DNA of 64,000 nt from Neoarius graeffei. Its lineage: Eukaryota > Chordata > Actinopteri > Siluriformes > Ariidae. This document shows, in pieces, positions 27,366 to 38,436 of this stretch; within the stretch, counting starts at the first letter, position 1, and every line of letters begins with the position of its first letter. The translations under genes and the position numbers were made by a program. The notes below the pieces were generated by a model. That model did not search any database. It saw only the letters and a program-made list of their open reading frames with translations, and had not been told where the DNA came from. The stretch is taken from assembly GCF_027579695.1 (NCBI RefSeq), contig NC_083581.1, positions 60,462,200 to 60,526,199 on the forward strand. The letters run 5' to 3'.

Positions 27366-29018
27366 CAGTGCAATGCAATAATGAGTACACCCCCCCTGAA
27401 AAACGACATTTTTCACAGTATTAAAATGAACACAAACAATATGTCCCAAACAGTTCCTTGATGATGTTTATTGCACTATGTTCTTACATTATAACTCAAG
27501 CAGAAAGGTGAAAAGATGCCTTAAATTACATATTTTTCTGTTTCCGTGAAAGTGGGGTGGAGCAAAAGTGAGTACACCCCACAACAAACTCAACTACATC
27601 CAGTACATTTAGTACTTTGTATGGCCTCCATTATTTGCAATGACAGCCACAAGTCTCCTTGGCATGGAGTGCACAAGTTGACAACATTTGGCTACATCAA
27701 TCTTTTTCCATTCTTCAAGGATGACATCTTTCAGAGCCTGGATGTTGGATGGAGAGTGATGCTCAACCTGCCTCTTCAGTATTCCCCAAAGATGCTCTAT
27801 AGGGTTCAGATCAGGTGACATACTTGGCCATGGAATCACTCTCACCCTGTTCCTCTTCAGAAAGTCAGGAGTGGCCTTAGATGTGTGTTTTGGGTCATTG
27901 TCATGTTGAAAAACGGCACGACGACCAACAGCCCGAAGTGATGGAAGCATCTTAGTTTCAGTATAGAGCAGTACATTTGAGAATTCATGATGCCATCAAT
28001 GAAATGCAGTTCTCCAACACCCGCAGCACTCATGCAACCCCACATAAGAACACTACCCCCTCCATGTTTCACTGTGGGCACCATGCATTTTTCCTTGTAC
28101 TCCTCACCCTTGCGACGCCAGACTGTTTTGAAGCCATCAGTTCCAAAAAGATTGATTTTGGTCTCATCACTCCAGAGTCTAGAGTCCCAGTAGCCTTCAT
28201 CCTTTTCAGCATGTGCCCTGGCGAACTCTAGACGGGCTTTTTTGTGACTGGGCTTTAGGAGAGGCTTCCTTCGGGGACGACACCCATGCATGCCATTCTG
28301 CTGCACTGTACGGCATATTATGTCACGTGACACATTCACTCCAATTTCAGTCTCTACTTCCTTAGATACCTGTTGTGCACTTGCATGCCGATTTTCCTCA
28401 ACTTTTCTCATTACAAGCCGCTCCTGCCTGGGTGTTAATTTTCTTGGCCGGCCTGTACATCTCTGTACTTTGGCTGCAGTTCCATCTGTCTTGAATTTTT
28501 GGATCACTTTTGCAACCGTGTTCTTACTGATAAGTAAGGCTTTACTGATCTTCTTGTAGCCCTCACCTCTCTTGTGTAAAGCAAAAATCCACTTTCTCAG
28601 ATCCAGAGACATTTCCTGGCCATGAGGTGCCATTGCTGACAGCAGGAAATGGGAAAGGGTGGTTTGCTTTAGGTAACAGCCTTTTGTAGCCAACTGCCTA
28701 ATTAACACCTGTGTAATGACTAATTAGACTCACCTGTGGTTAATTGTTTGTTCAGGTCCACATTGGTAGCCTAAAAAGTTGCTTTACTCAGAGCCCTTCA
28801 GTGGGGTGTACTCATTTCTGCACCACACAAATTTCACTAAAACTGAAATAAAAATAATTTAAGTTATATTATTAGCCTTTGTTTTGAGTTCAAAAGCTCA
28901 ACAGAACCTGTGTTTAACTTAGTCTGGGAACATTTTGGAAATATATCTTTGTGTTCCTTGTCATATTGTGTGAAATGTTACTTTTCAAAGAGGGTGTACT
29001 CATTATTGCATTGCACTG
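27366..29018 (-). mobile_element. Tc1-like transposon, family H, near-intact
   Basis: TA-flanked ends CAGTGCAATGCAATAATGAG and the complement CATTATTGCATTGCACTG. The long inverted ends also contain GTGTACTCA and TGTTACTTTTCA. It holds one transposase gene with a single frame break. Confidence 0.92.
27609..28633 (-). pseudogene. Tc1 transposase, one frameshift from open (about 341 residues)
   Basis: It starts MAPHGQEMSLDLRKWIFALH. Paired HTH includes ISKNTVAKVIQKFK; a GRPRKLT linker follows. Catalytic parts are LWSDETKINLFG (D), FQHDNDPKHTSK (D) and SPDLNPIEHLW (E). It ends PRRLVAVIANNGGHTKY. Frame is lost near 27950, where the copy at 30430 has one base more (CATCTTAGTTTCAG here, CATCTTCTCTTTCAG there). 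Length and motifs are those of a full Tc1 transposase, which cuts and pastes the element at TA sites. Confidence 0.9.
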
Positions 29019-30365
29019 TATATATATATGTCATCTCTCTCGTTTGGTGTTAGGTGCTCAGGACAGCTGTCTTCAGTCATCTTTTTCTTGCCTTGACATT
29101 TTGATAAAAATCAACCATGTTTAATAGTATGTTTAGTCTTTGCTCATGCAAATAGTGTCACCACAAGACCCCCAGTCTTTGCAAAATCATAGATAATGTT
29201 GTGGAAACTTACCTGTCTCAAAAAGAGTCAAAGCCAAAGGAGTTGCATAAAATAGACTTTTACTGAATCAAACAAAAGCCAAACCAGTCTGCAGAGTGAT
29301 CTGATCAACAATGACAAAATTTCTCATTTTATACAGTTCTAAAGCATCATAATTCACACCCATTTTGATATCCCCAATCTTATTGGCTGACATTTCACAT
29401 CAAACTCTGCCAGATTTCTACCGTTGTTTTCTATTGTTCAGTACATCTCTCATTATTCAATGTAACCACCAATATTTCCAAGATATTGACAACATGATAA
29501 AAAAAACAAAGCAAAATGTGTTTTAATAGTACATGATTCAGGATACTTGGCAATAACAGTAATTAATTTTTATTTTACTTGCCAACTTTAATATCATCAA
29601 TCATTTTTAATTTATTACTTGAGCAAAAACAACTTCATTTATTCTTAATAAAATCAACAGAAATCATCATGTTCCAACAACTCACTCTTTTCACCTTCTC
29701 ATACTTTCTTGTCAACCAAACTGTCCAGTACATGAACACATGATCAAGAATGAACAATATGTAACTTGGAGTACTTTTTGATAGTCTGTTATTCATTAAC
29801 TTGCAAGACTAGCACAACACGTAATTAAAGCAATACATGATACAGTATGGATAAGTGCTTAAAACAGAATGCACACTTGATTGATTTTATGTAGTAAATT
29901 CAATGTAAATACATACAAACAATTGTAGCTACATTAAAAATACATGGATGACACAAGAAAGTGAAAACACTTATTTTCATTGCGGTTCATAAAATCAAGT
30001 GACAAAATGAAGGGAAAATATAGAATGTAAAATTAACAAAGAAAAATATGGTGTGTGTATATATACACTGATAATAAACAACATGAGTAGTATAAATAAA
30101 TATAAATAAATGATAATATAAATATAAAAAGATAATACTGTACAAAAGTACTTAGTGCAACATACGAGTAAACAAATACCTGTATCAAAATTAACAAAAC
30201 ACAGACAATATAATAACAGAGGACTAGTTAGATTATAACATAATAAAAGGGTTGAGTTCTTCCTCTAAAAGCTATTGAGATAAAAAGGTTCGGACTAGAT
30301 GTTTGAACTCTCTTACTTACTTAATTCAACATGGTCTTGGCTAGGTCATGATGATATATAAAGAA
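29019..30365. other. Intergenic AT-rich stretch
   Basis: No gene, transposon end or long repeat was recognised. The sequence is rich in A/T with short ATAAATATAAATA runs near 30100. Confidence 0.5.
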
Positions 30366-30544
30366 TGCAGGTTGATTTTTGGACCTCAAGGTAGCTATGT
30401 GTACCTTTCTAGTGCCAAAAAGGTACATACAGTGCTCAGCGTAAATGAGTGCACCCCCTTTGAAAAGTAACATTTTAAACAATATCTCAATGAACACAAA
30501 CAATTTCCAAAAATGTTGACAAGACAAAGTTTAATATAACATCT

Positions 30545-30920
30545 CATCTCATCTCATTATCTCTAGCCGCTTTATCCTTCTACAGGGTCGCAGGCAAGCT
30601 GGAGCCTATCCCAGCTGACTACGGGCGAAAGGCGGGGTACACCCTGGACAAGTCGCCAGGTCATCACAGGGCTGACACATAGACACAGACAACCATTCAC
30701 ACTCACATTCACACCTACGGTCAATTTAGAGTCATCAGTTAACCTAACCTGCATGTCTTTGGACTGTGGGGGAAACCGGAGCACCCGGAGAAAACCCACG
30801 CGGACACGGGGAGAACATGCAAACTCCACACAGAAAGGCCCTCGCCGGACCCGGGGTTCGAACCCAGGACCTTCTTGCTGTGAGGCGACAGCGCTAACCA
30901 CTACACCACCGTGCCGCCCC
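30545..30920 (-). repeat. DANA-like SINE copy 6, GAGAT-tail subfamily
   Basis: Reversed and full length. The 13-bp duplication TAATATAACATCT flanks it (30532 and 30921). It is inserted in one arm of the fold-back Tc1, so it is younger than that element. Confidence 0.95.
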
Positions 30921-31050
30921 TAATATAACATCTGTTTAACTTATAACGTGAAAGTAAGGTTAATAATATAAACTTAGATTACACAGTTTTCAGTTTTGCT
31001 CAAATTAGGGTGGTGCAAAAAAGTACACCCCACAACAAAAACTACTACAT

Positions 31051-32015
31051 CTAGTACTCTGTATGGCCTCCATGATTTTGAATGACAGCACCAAGTCTTC
31101 TAGGCATGGAATGAACAAATTGGCCACATTTTGCAACATCAATCTTTTTCCATTCTTCAACAATGACCTCTTTTAGTGACTGGATGCTGGATGGAGAGTG
31201 ATGCTCAACTTGTCTCTTCAGAATTCCCCATAGGTGTTCAACTGAGTTCAGGTCAGGAGACATACTTGGCCACTGAATCACTTTCACCCTGTTCTTCTTC
31301 GGAAATCCAACAGTAGCCTTAGATGTGTGTTTAGGATCATTGTCATGTTGGAAAAGTGCACGACAACCAAGGGCATGGAGTGATGGTAGCATCTTCTCTT
31401 TCAGTATAGAGTAATACATCTGTGAATTCATGATACCATTAATGAAATGCAGCTCCCCGACACCAGCAGCACTCATGCAGCCCCACATAAGGACACTGCC
31501 ACCACCATGTTTCACTGAAGGCACCATGCATTTTTCTTTGTATTCCTCACCTTTGCGACGCCATACAGTTTTGAAACCATCAGTTCCAAAAACATTTATC
31601 TTGGTCTCATCACTCCAGAGTATAGAGTCCCAGTAGTCTTCATCTTTGTTAGCATGGGCCCTGGCAAACTCTAGGTGGGCTTTTTTGTGCCTGGGCTTTA
31701 GGAGAGGCTTCTTTTGTGGACGGCATCCATGCATGCCATTCCTCTGCAGTGTACGCTGTATTATGTCACAGGAAATAGTCACCCCAGTTTGGGTTTCTAT
31801 TTCTTTAGATAACTGCAGTGAACTTGCATGCTGATTTTCTTCAACCCTTCTCATCAGAAGACGCTCCTGTCGAGGTGTTAACTTCTGTGGACGACCTGGA
31901 CGTCTCTGTGAGATGGTTGCAGTTCCATCTTTCTTAAATTTTTGTACCACTTTTGCAACAGTATTCTGACTGATAAGTAAAGCTTTGCTGCTCTTCTTGT
32001 AGCCTTCACCTTTGT
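31051..32015 (-). pseudogene. Tc1 transposase, family I, N-terminus missing
   Basis: An open frame of 299 residues runs from 31950 to 31051, with related sequence upstream to about 32015. It keeps GRPQKLTPRQERLLMR, LWSDETKINVFG, QHDNDPKHTSK and SPDLNSVEHLW and ends NHGGHTEY, so all three DDE acids are present. The initiating Met and first part of the HTH are lost at the fold-back junction. It is about 80% similar by eye to the family H transposase. Confidence 0.85.
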
Positions 32016-32216
32016 GGTGTCAAGAAATTATTTTCTTTGGGGAATTCTGAAGAGACAAGTTGAGCATCACTCTCCATCCAGCATCCAGTCACTAAAAGAG
32101 GTCATTGTTGAAGAATGGAAAAAGATTGATGTTGCAAAATGTGGCCAATTTGTTCATTCCATGCCTAGAAGACTTGGTGCTGTCATTCAAAATCATGGAG
32201 GCCATACAAAGTACTA

Positions 32217-33838
32217 CAGTGCCTTGAAAAAGTATTCATACCCCTTGAACTTTTTCACATTTTTCCACCTTACAACCACGAACTTAAAAGTTTTTTACTG
32301 AGATTTTATGTGATAGACCAACACAGAGTAGCACATAATTGTGAAGTGAAACGAAAATGATAAATGGTCTTCAAAATTTTAAACAAATAAAAATCTGAAA
32401 AATGTGGTGTGCATTAGTATTCAGCCCCCTGTACTCTGATACCTCTAAATACAATCCAGTGCAATCAATTGCCTTCAGAAGTCATCTAATTAGTTAATAG
32501 AGTCCTACTGTGTGTAATTTACTCTCAGCATAAATACACTTGTTCTGTGAAGGCCTCAGTGGTTTGTTAGAGAACACTGAAGAACAAACAGCATCATGAA
32601 GACCAAAGAACTCACCAGACAGGTCAGGGATAAAGTTCTGGAGAAGTTTAAAGCAGGGTTTGGTTATAAAAAATATCCCAAGCTCTGAACATCTCAAGAA
32701 GCACTGTTCAATCCATCATTCAAAAATGGAAAAAGTATGGCACAACTGCAAACCTACCAAGACATGGCCGTCCACCTAAACTGACAGAGCGAGCAAGGAG
32801 AGCACTGGTCAGAGAAGCAGCCAAGAGGCCCATGATCACTCTGGAGGAGCTGCAGAAATCCACAGCTCAGGTGGGAGAATCTGTGCACAGGAAAACTATA
32901 AGTTGTACACTCCACAAATCTGGCCTTTTTGGAAGAGTGGCAAGAAGAAAGCCATTGTTGAAAGACAGGCATAAGAAGTCCCGTTTGCAGTTTGCCAGAA
33001 GCCATGTAGGGGACACAGCAAACATGTGGAAGAAGGTGCTTTGGTCAGATGAGACCAAAGTTGAACTTTTTGGCCTAAATGCAAAGCGCTATGTGTGGCG
33101 GAAAACGAACACTGCTCATCACCCTGCACACACCATCCCCACTGTGAAACATGGTGGTAGCAGCATCATGCTATGGGGATGCTTTTCTTCAGCAGGGACA
33201 GGGAAGCTGGTCAGAGTTGATGGGAAGATGGATGGAGCTAAATACAGGGCAGTCCTGGAAGAAAACCTGTTGGAGGCTGCAAAAGACTTGAGACTGGGAA
33301 GGAGATTCACCTTCCAACAAGACAATGACCCTAAACATACAGCCAGAGCTATAATGGAAATGGAATGGTTTAGATCAAAGAATATTCATGTGTTAGAATG
33401 GCCCAGTCAAAGTCCAGACCTGAATCCCATTGAGCATTTGTGGCAAGACTTGAAAATTGCTGTTCACAGATGCTCTCCATCCAATCTGGCTGAGCTTGAG
33501 CTATTTTGCAAAGAAGAATGGGCAAAAATTTCAGTGTCTAGATGTGCAAAGCTGGTAGAGACATACCACAAAAGACTTGCAGCCATAATTGCAGCAAAAG
33601 GTGGCTCTACAAAGTATTGATGCAGGGGGGCTGAATACTAATGCACATCACATTTTTCAGATTTTTATTTGTTTAAAATTTTGAAGACCATTTATCATTT
33701 TCATTTCACTTCACAATTATGTGCTACTCTGAGTTGGTCTATCACATAAAATCTCAATAAAAAACTTTTAACTTTGTGGTTGTAAGGTGTAAAAATGTGA
33801 AAAAGTTCAAGGGGTATGAATACTTTTTCAAGGCACTG
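32217..33838 (+). mobile_element. Tc1-like transposon, family J copy 1, near-intact, nested
   Basis: Ends CAGTGCCTTGAAAAAGTATT and the complement AATACTTTTTCAAGGCACTG, with TA at the left and CA (a changed TA) at the right. The surrounding fold-back Tc1 reads continuously if it is removed. It carries a full-length transposase with one frame break. Confidence 0.93.
32596..33620 (+). pseudogene. Tc1 transposase, family J, one frameshift from open
   Basis: It starts MKTKELTRQVRDKVLEKF; frame is lost in the A-run near 32670 (one base short), then continues open to 33620. Parts in order: HTH (NISRSTVQSIIQKWKKYG, reading frame 2), GRPPKL linker, VLWSDETKVELFG (D), [10 protein letters not shown] (D), SPDLNPIEHLW (E), and a GGSTKY end. 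A 6-base duplication gives MEMEW where the sister copy has MEW. The catalytic triad is complete. Confidence 0.9.
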
Positions 33839-34182
33839 CAGATGTAGTAGTTTTTGTTGTGGGGTGTACTCATTTTTACACCACCCTCATCTGAGTAAAA
33901 CTGAAAACTGTGTAATCTAAGTTTATATTATTAACCTTACTTTCACGTTATAAGTTAAACAGATGTTATATTAAACTTTGTCTTTTCAACATTTTGGAAA
34001 TTGTGTTCATTGAGATATTGTTGAAAATGTTACTTTTCAAAGGGGGTGTACTCATTTATGCTGAACACTGTATATGTTCTCATGCAGTATATAAAGGGTA
34101 CAGATAAGTAATTTAGAGGGTACTGCCCCAGTGACAAGCTGTTATATACTTCTAAAGGTACAATAATATACTTTATTTTTTT

Positions 34183-34920
34183 CACGGTGCGGTTTCCATC
34201 AAATCTTGCACTCTGATTGGCTGGCGAGCGGGTCTGTATCCTACGGTATGGACCCCAGTTACGGACCTCTGGCGACTCGCTCGTTCACAACAACAACAAA
34301 CATAGTAGAATTTTTTGTCAACATTTATCTTTTTTTTTTAATAAGATTTATTTATAAGATTATCAAAAATCTTACAAATTTTTGCCAGCATTTCTCAGGA
34401 AAATAGCATTAATTTTACAGCATGGATAGTGATAATGACAGTGTTCACAGCAAAAGCGAGTTTTACTACCCTGAGGAAGACAAAATAAAAGAAAACATTT
34501 CGTGAGAAAGCTAAACACCTCTAACTTGTTAACACCAAGCAAAAACATGGCTGAATCCTGAATGACTCCTATTTGTATAAATAGGGGACTACATAGGCGG
34601 CAAAATGTAGTTTTTTTTCCTGCCATGGAAGTGCACTTGTATACCGAGGAGGAAGCAATTTGCATTACAGCCGTGAATGAGGATTCAAAATGGCGGCTCG
34701 CCTCGGCTCGGTTTTCTCTTTCGGGCGCTCTCGTTTTCTGTTAGAATTTTGTAAAGAAAAAAATAAATATATTATTTACTAGCTTAAGGTCGATCTGTAT
34801 GGTGAAATACTGTGACCTCGGTCTTGAATACTGACCTTGGCCCAGAGGGCCTCGGTCAGTACTTTCAAGACCTCAGTCATGGTATTTCACGATACAGACC
34901 TCCCAGCTGGTAAATAACAT
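34183..34920 (+). mobile_element. Unclassified repeat R, copy 1, with conserved short frame and hairpin
   Basis: It begins CACGGTGCGGTTTCCATCAA and ends in CAGCTGGTAAATAA. The second copy lies reversed at 60819..61335. Both carry the same short reading frame, here 34422..34505 (MDSDNDSVHSKSEFYYPEED..). The 3' side forms a hairpin of about 65-bp arms (34777..34915), with GTGAAATACTGTGACC mirrored by CATGGTATTTCACG. Superfamily not recognised. Confidence 0.6.
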
Positions 34921-35519
34921 ATATTTATTTTCTGAGAGTGGAGCAGAAAACAACCTCTCAGTAACATCAACCTCAGTTTCATTTAAAAGATATAAGTAGG
35001 TCAACACAAGGCATGATCTTGTGATATGATTACATGTGAAATATTCTGTAATAATCGCTTGAAAAGTGTTTGGTGTAACTCTGTGACTAATGACATATTG
35101 TCTTTAGATGTGAGAGAGTGTAAGACTTCAGTGTTTTAAAAATAATGTTCAGAATCTCTTCCAGTGTCTGATTAGCATTAGCTTACAGGAGTGTGACTAA
35201 CAAGAGGGTGTGATAAGGGCACGTGGTTGAAGTGTGCACTTTAAAGAGGCTCGAGCACAGCTACAAACACGCAGCCTGTTAACTTTTGCTGGGTTTATAT
35301 AAAGATTTGGCTCATAAAAAGACTTCACATAGTTATCACACAGATCTTGCAACCAACTCCTCGATCCATGCATAAACACACTAAACAGAGGATTAAATAA
35401 TGCTTTTTACACCATGTGCAGTGTGAGCCATTTGGGATTGAGCCTGAAGTCGCGGTGCTGTGACACCCACGTGCCTGCTTAAAAAAACAACAACTTAAAG
35501 TTTAAAGGTGGAATTGTAT
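34921..35519. other. Intergenic stretch without recognisable gene
   Basis: Nothing convincing was found. Confidence 0.45.
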
Positions 35520-35523
35520 TTAA

Positions 35524-36389
35524 AGGTTCTGACTGCAAAGTTGAATTCTGGGCAAAATGTTCTATTTCTATTGATGTTGGAGTTTTGAGATGTTTCGCTG
35601 CTGCACACACCGTGTATCCTATGTGTAATGTTTTGCTGAGATAAAATGCGTCCCTCATTTTACGATTCCGGAAATTGCCGAAGCAATTAAGTGAGCAACA
35701 ATATCATGTGACCACCGTGGGACGTGTTTGACCTACTTTTAACCAAAACAAGTGAGTATGGGCAAACATGGCGGACTCTGCGCTCCTGCCAGCTAAAAGC
35801 CAGCAGAAAATAAAAGGAAAGCCTGCCTAGTGAGTGCAACTGCAAGATCGAGCAAGGTTAGATGACATCATTTTTCTGGACACATAGCTAAATCATTCTA
35901 GCTAGTGCTTAGCTATCTTAGCCTTAGAATGCATGGGCTCGACTCCACGGTAGCGAGTATGGAGTTATACACCTAATGTTGTGATCTTACAGAGAAAGAA
36001 ACAACACAAAAGCAATAACAGAGAAAAAATATATTCGTCTTGTTTCACGGATCTATTTGCGAATGTCAACTACAAATTATATCCCTGCGAATCAAAACTC
36101 TCCGAGGTTGATGCAGAATCATGATGTTTTCTGCGTGTCGCTATCTTGGTGTGATGCAGTTCCATAGTTATGCTAATTAGTTCAAGCTCCCCGCGTTCAG
36201 CTATTTCCATGGAGCCATACTGTTTGTCTCAAGAGGAAGGATATTCAGTTCCAAAATGGAGAAAAGTGACCCTCAGCACATCAAAATGATCACATCTTGT
36301 CCACATGTTATTGTTCTTGCAAGACACAGGAAAATAGCATGCACAATAAAAAAAAAAAATTATTTCAGATGACTTTGCAGTCAGCACCT
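35524..36389. mobile_element. TTAA-flanked element with AGGTTCTGACTGCAAAGT inverted ends
   Basis: TTAA lies exactly outside both ends (35520 and 36390). The right end AC-TTTGCAGTCAGCACCT is the complement of the left with one mismatch. The interior has a short frame (MADSALLPAKSQQK near 35771) that stops quickly. TTAA target use points to Kolobok or piggyBac; the AGG start suits Kolobok better. Probably non-autonomous. Confidence 0.7.
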
Positions 36390-36521
36390 TTAAAAGTAGT
36401 AGGGGTGATAATTTGGCTTCAGTTTGTTTTGTATAATTAATTGTTTAATATGGACATTTAAAACACAGTTCATTTATAACTCCTATTTATTCAAATAATG
36501 TCTTTTGAGGTGTGTGTGCTG

Positions 36522-36866
36522 TGCGCAATGGTGGTGCAGTGGTTAACAATGCCGCCTCACAGCAAGAAGGTTCTGAGTTCAAATCTCACAGTTGGGGAGC
36601 TTGCATGTTCTCCCTGTGCCTGTGTGGGCTTTGTCCAAGTGCTCCGGTTTCCTCCCACAATCTAAAGACATGCAGATTAGGTAAAAATATCTAGCCACTG
36701 GGGTTGCACTTAATGCTGGTCCCAAGCCCAGATAGAATGGCAAGGGTTGTGTCAGGAATAGCATCCGGAGTATAAACCTATGCCAAAGCAAATATGTGGA
36801 TCATAAATTTGTACAGATGATCTGCTGTGGTGACCCCTTATGGGAGCAGCTGGAAGAAGAAGACGA
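36522..36866 (+). repeat. Diverged DANA-type SINE (second family)
   Basis: The head GGTGGTGCAGTGGTTAACAA, body TGCATGTTCTCCCTGTG and a tail with GGTGACCCCTTATGGGAGCAG and GGAAGAAGAAGACGA distinguish it from the main family. It resembles the DANA 3' region with its GTGGCGACCCC motif. Confidence 0.75.
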
Positions 36867-37219
36867 GTGTGCAATGATTTGGACATTTCACTTTTATGCA
36901 AACATACATTTATTAACATCAAGAATTTACTGGCTTTTAGGTCCTTAAAAGCCAGCATGATTGTTCTCTTGGGCCAATGTTGGTCCATTGTAGATAACCT
37001 ATGAGGCTATATAATTCACAGACAGCAGGTGGGTCATTCCAAGGCCAAGGACTTTTGTTGAGGTTCCCACCATCCTGTGCACAATCGCGGACTAAATAAC
37101 CCCAGAAGCACTTGAATGCACTGAATGGTACATCAGAAATGATAATTGGTTCAGTGTTTAACTACAAATACAGTGACTGACCAGGTGGATGCCTCAATCA
37201 CTCTCTGAAAGCATGAAAG

Positions 37220-37640
37220 AAGATTTTGTCATTTTTCTGGTCAGGCCCCTGGTTAATAACTGAAAATCTGCAGGGCCAAAAATCAACAAAATTTAAACAA
37301 CCATTTTCCACATTGACCTTGACTGAACAGGCCTGTGTCTGACACTCTATGGCCCTTCAGTCCTGAGAAACGTGCCCCCAGAGGGCCTTCCTGACCAAAA
37401 GGCCTAGGTTGGTCAAACTTTACAGTTGCATAGGGCATGCTGAGCCCAATAAGACCACGGTTTAGTACTTTATTCGGCCCAAAACACCAGCATTTTGGGG
37501 CCAGTAACTCATGAATGCTTGAGCCCAAGGCCACCAGATTTTATGGGCTTTTCCATCAAGCTGAGACCTTTCCCTCATCTAGAATCTAGCCCTTATGGGG
37601 TCAAGAAATGGGCCAGAGAATAAAAGGACAAAAAGGAGCA
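37220..37640 (+). repeat. Diverged direct repeat unit 1 of unknown type
   Basis: It contains CCCCTGGTTAATAACTGAAA, GAGCCCAAGGCCACCAGATT and GAGACCTTTCC, which recur in the same order at 40130..40445. There is no coding frame. The unit is less AT-rich than its surroundings. Confidence 0.55.
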
Positions 37641-37701
37641 TGCCCTGGTCAAACCCCCCACCCCCAAGAGAGGCCTTACCTGGAGCACCAGTAGTGTATG
37701 G

Positions 37702-38415
37702 CAGTGATTCCCAACCACTGTGCCGCGGCACATTAGTGTGCCGTGAGAGATCATCAGGTGTACCGTGGGAAATTATCCAATTTCACTTAATTGTTCCGAA
37801 AATGATTTATTTACTGCAAATAATTTGTCTTCGTTCGTCTATGCCAGCGACGTATAGTGACAGGCAGAACAATTAAATACTCTTCCACTAGATGGCAGCA
37901 GGTAGCTAATTAACCTGTGTATCTACCTGTTGCCATTCAAACAATAGAATTAGTAATGCTTCGGGTGTGACAGCGGTGATAGCGATGGATAAATATTTGA
38001 AAAGAAAAAGTACACAATCCAAACTGGGTCCTGGAGAAAATTCTGACCCAGATGAAGGCCCTAGTATGAGTAGAGGTCAGAAGAAAGCAAAAAAAGTTAT
38101 TTTCCAAAACCTATCTATGCGAGCTGGGCTTTTCAAGCATGACTGCTATAAAAACTAAAAAAGGAGAGTGACTCAGAGCTTTGAGGAAGATCTTTGTGTG
38201 TGTCTTTCTTCAATTCTTGCGAGTATATCAGCTTTGTGTTCAACTAAACAGGCCCAGGTTTCACACTGAGTAAGTAAATTGTGAGTAAATTGAGACTAGA
38301 TGATCATTATATTTCATTATATATACTTTTTGTGATATTTTTGTTTGGTGGTGTGCCATGGAATTTTTCGAATGTAAAATATGTGCCGTGGCTCAAGAAA
38401 GGTTGGGAAACACTG
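37702..38415 (+). mobile_element. hAT transposon, internally deleted, perfect 8-bp target duplication
   Basis: The ends CAGTGATTCCCAACC and GGTTGGGAAACACTG are inverted, and GTGTATGG flanks both sides (37694 and 38416). The start of the host protein frame is kept: MDKYLKRKSTQSKLGPGENS from 37986. BED finger and transposase core are deleted. It resembles Charlie-type hAT elements common in vertebrates. Confidence 0.88.
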
Positions 38416-38436
38416 GTGTATGGGCACCCACTCTTA

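Larger units (their letters stand above)
30430..34070. mobile_element. Fold-back Tc1-like element, family I, with two later insertions
   Basis: Both ends (CAGTGCTCAGCGTAAATGAG and the complement of CATTTATGCTGAACACTG) are the same transposon end. The left part (30430..about 32015) holds the minus-strand transposase 3' half. At about 32015-32035 the sequence turns round and repeats the 3' end of the same transposase and its flank on the plus strand (32035..32216 and 33839..34070). Without the insertions the arms are about 400 bp. A SINE (30545) and a Tc1 of another family (32217) were inserted later. The true 5' end is missing. Confidence 0.85.
30366..34182. mobile_element. GGTAC-type MITE carrying a fold-back Tc1
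   Basis: The flanks of the fold-back Tc1 read TTTCTAGTGCCAAAAAGGTA on the left and TATATAAAGGGTACAG, GAGGGTACTGCCCCAGTGAC and TTCTAAAGGTACAATAATA on the right. This is the wording of a common fish MITE with GGTAC motifs. Its outer limits are approximate. Confidence 0.45.

Noticed and set aside
35771-35830. Possible first exon MADSALLPAKSQQK as a host gene start
   Set aside because: It stops after about 20 codons and lies inside the TTAA-flanked element.
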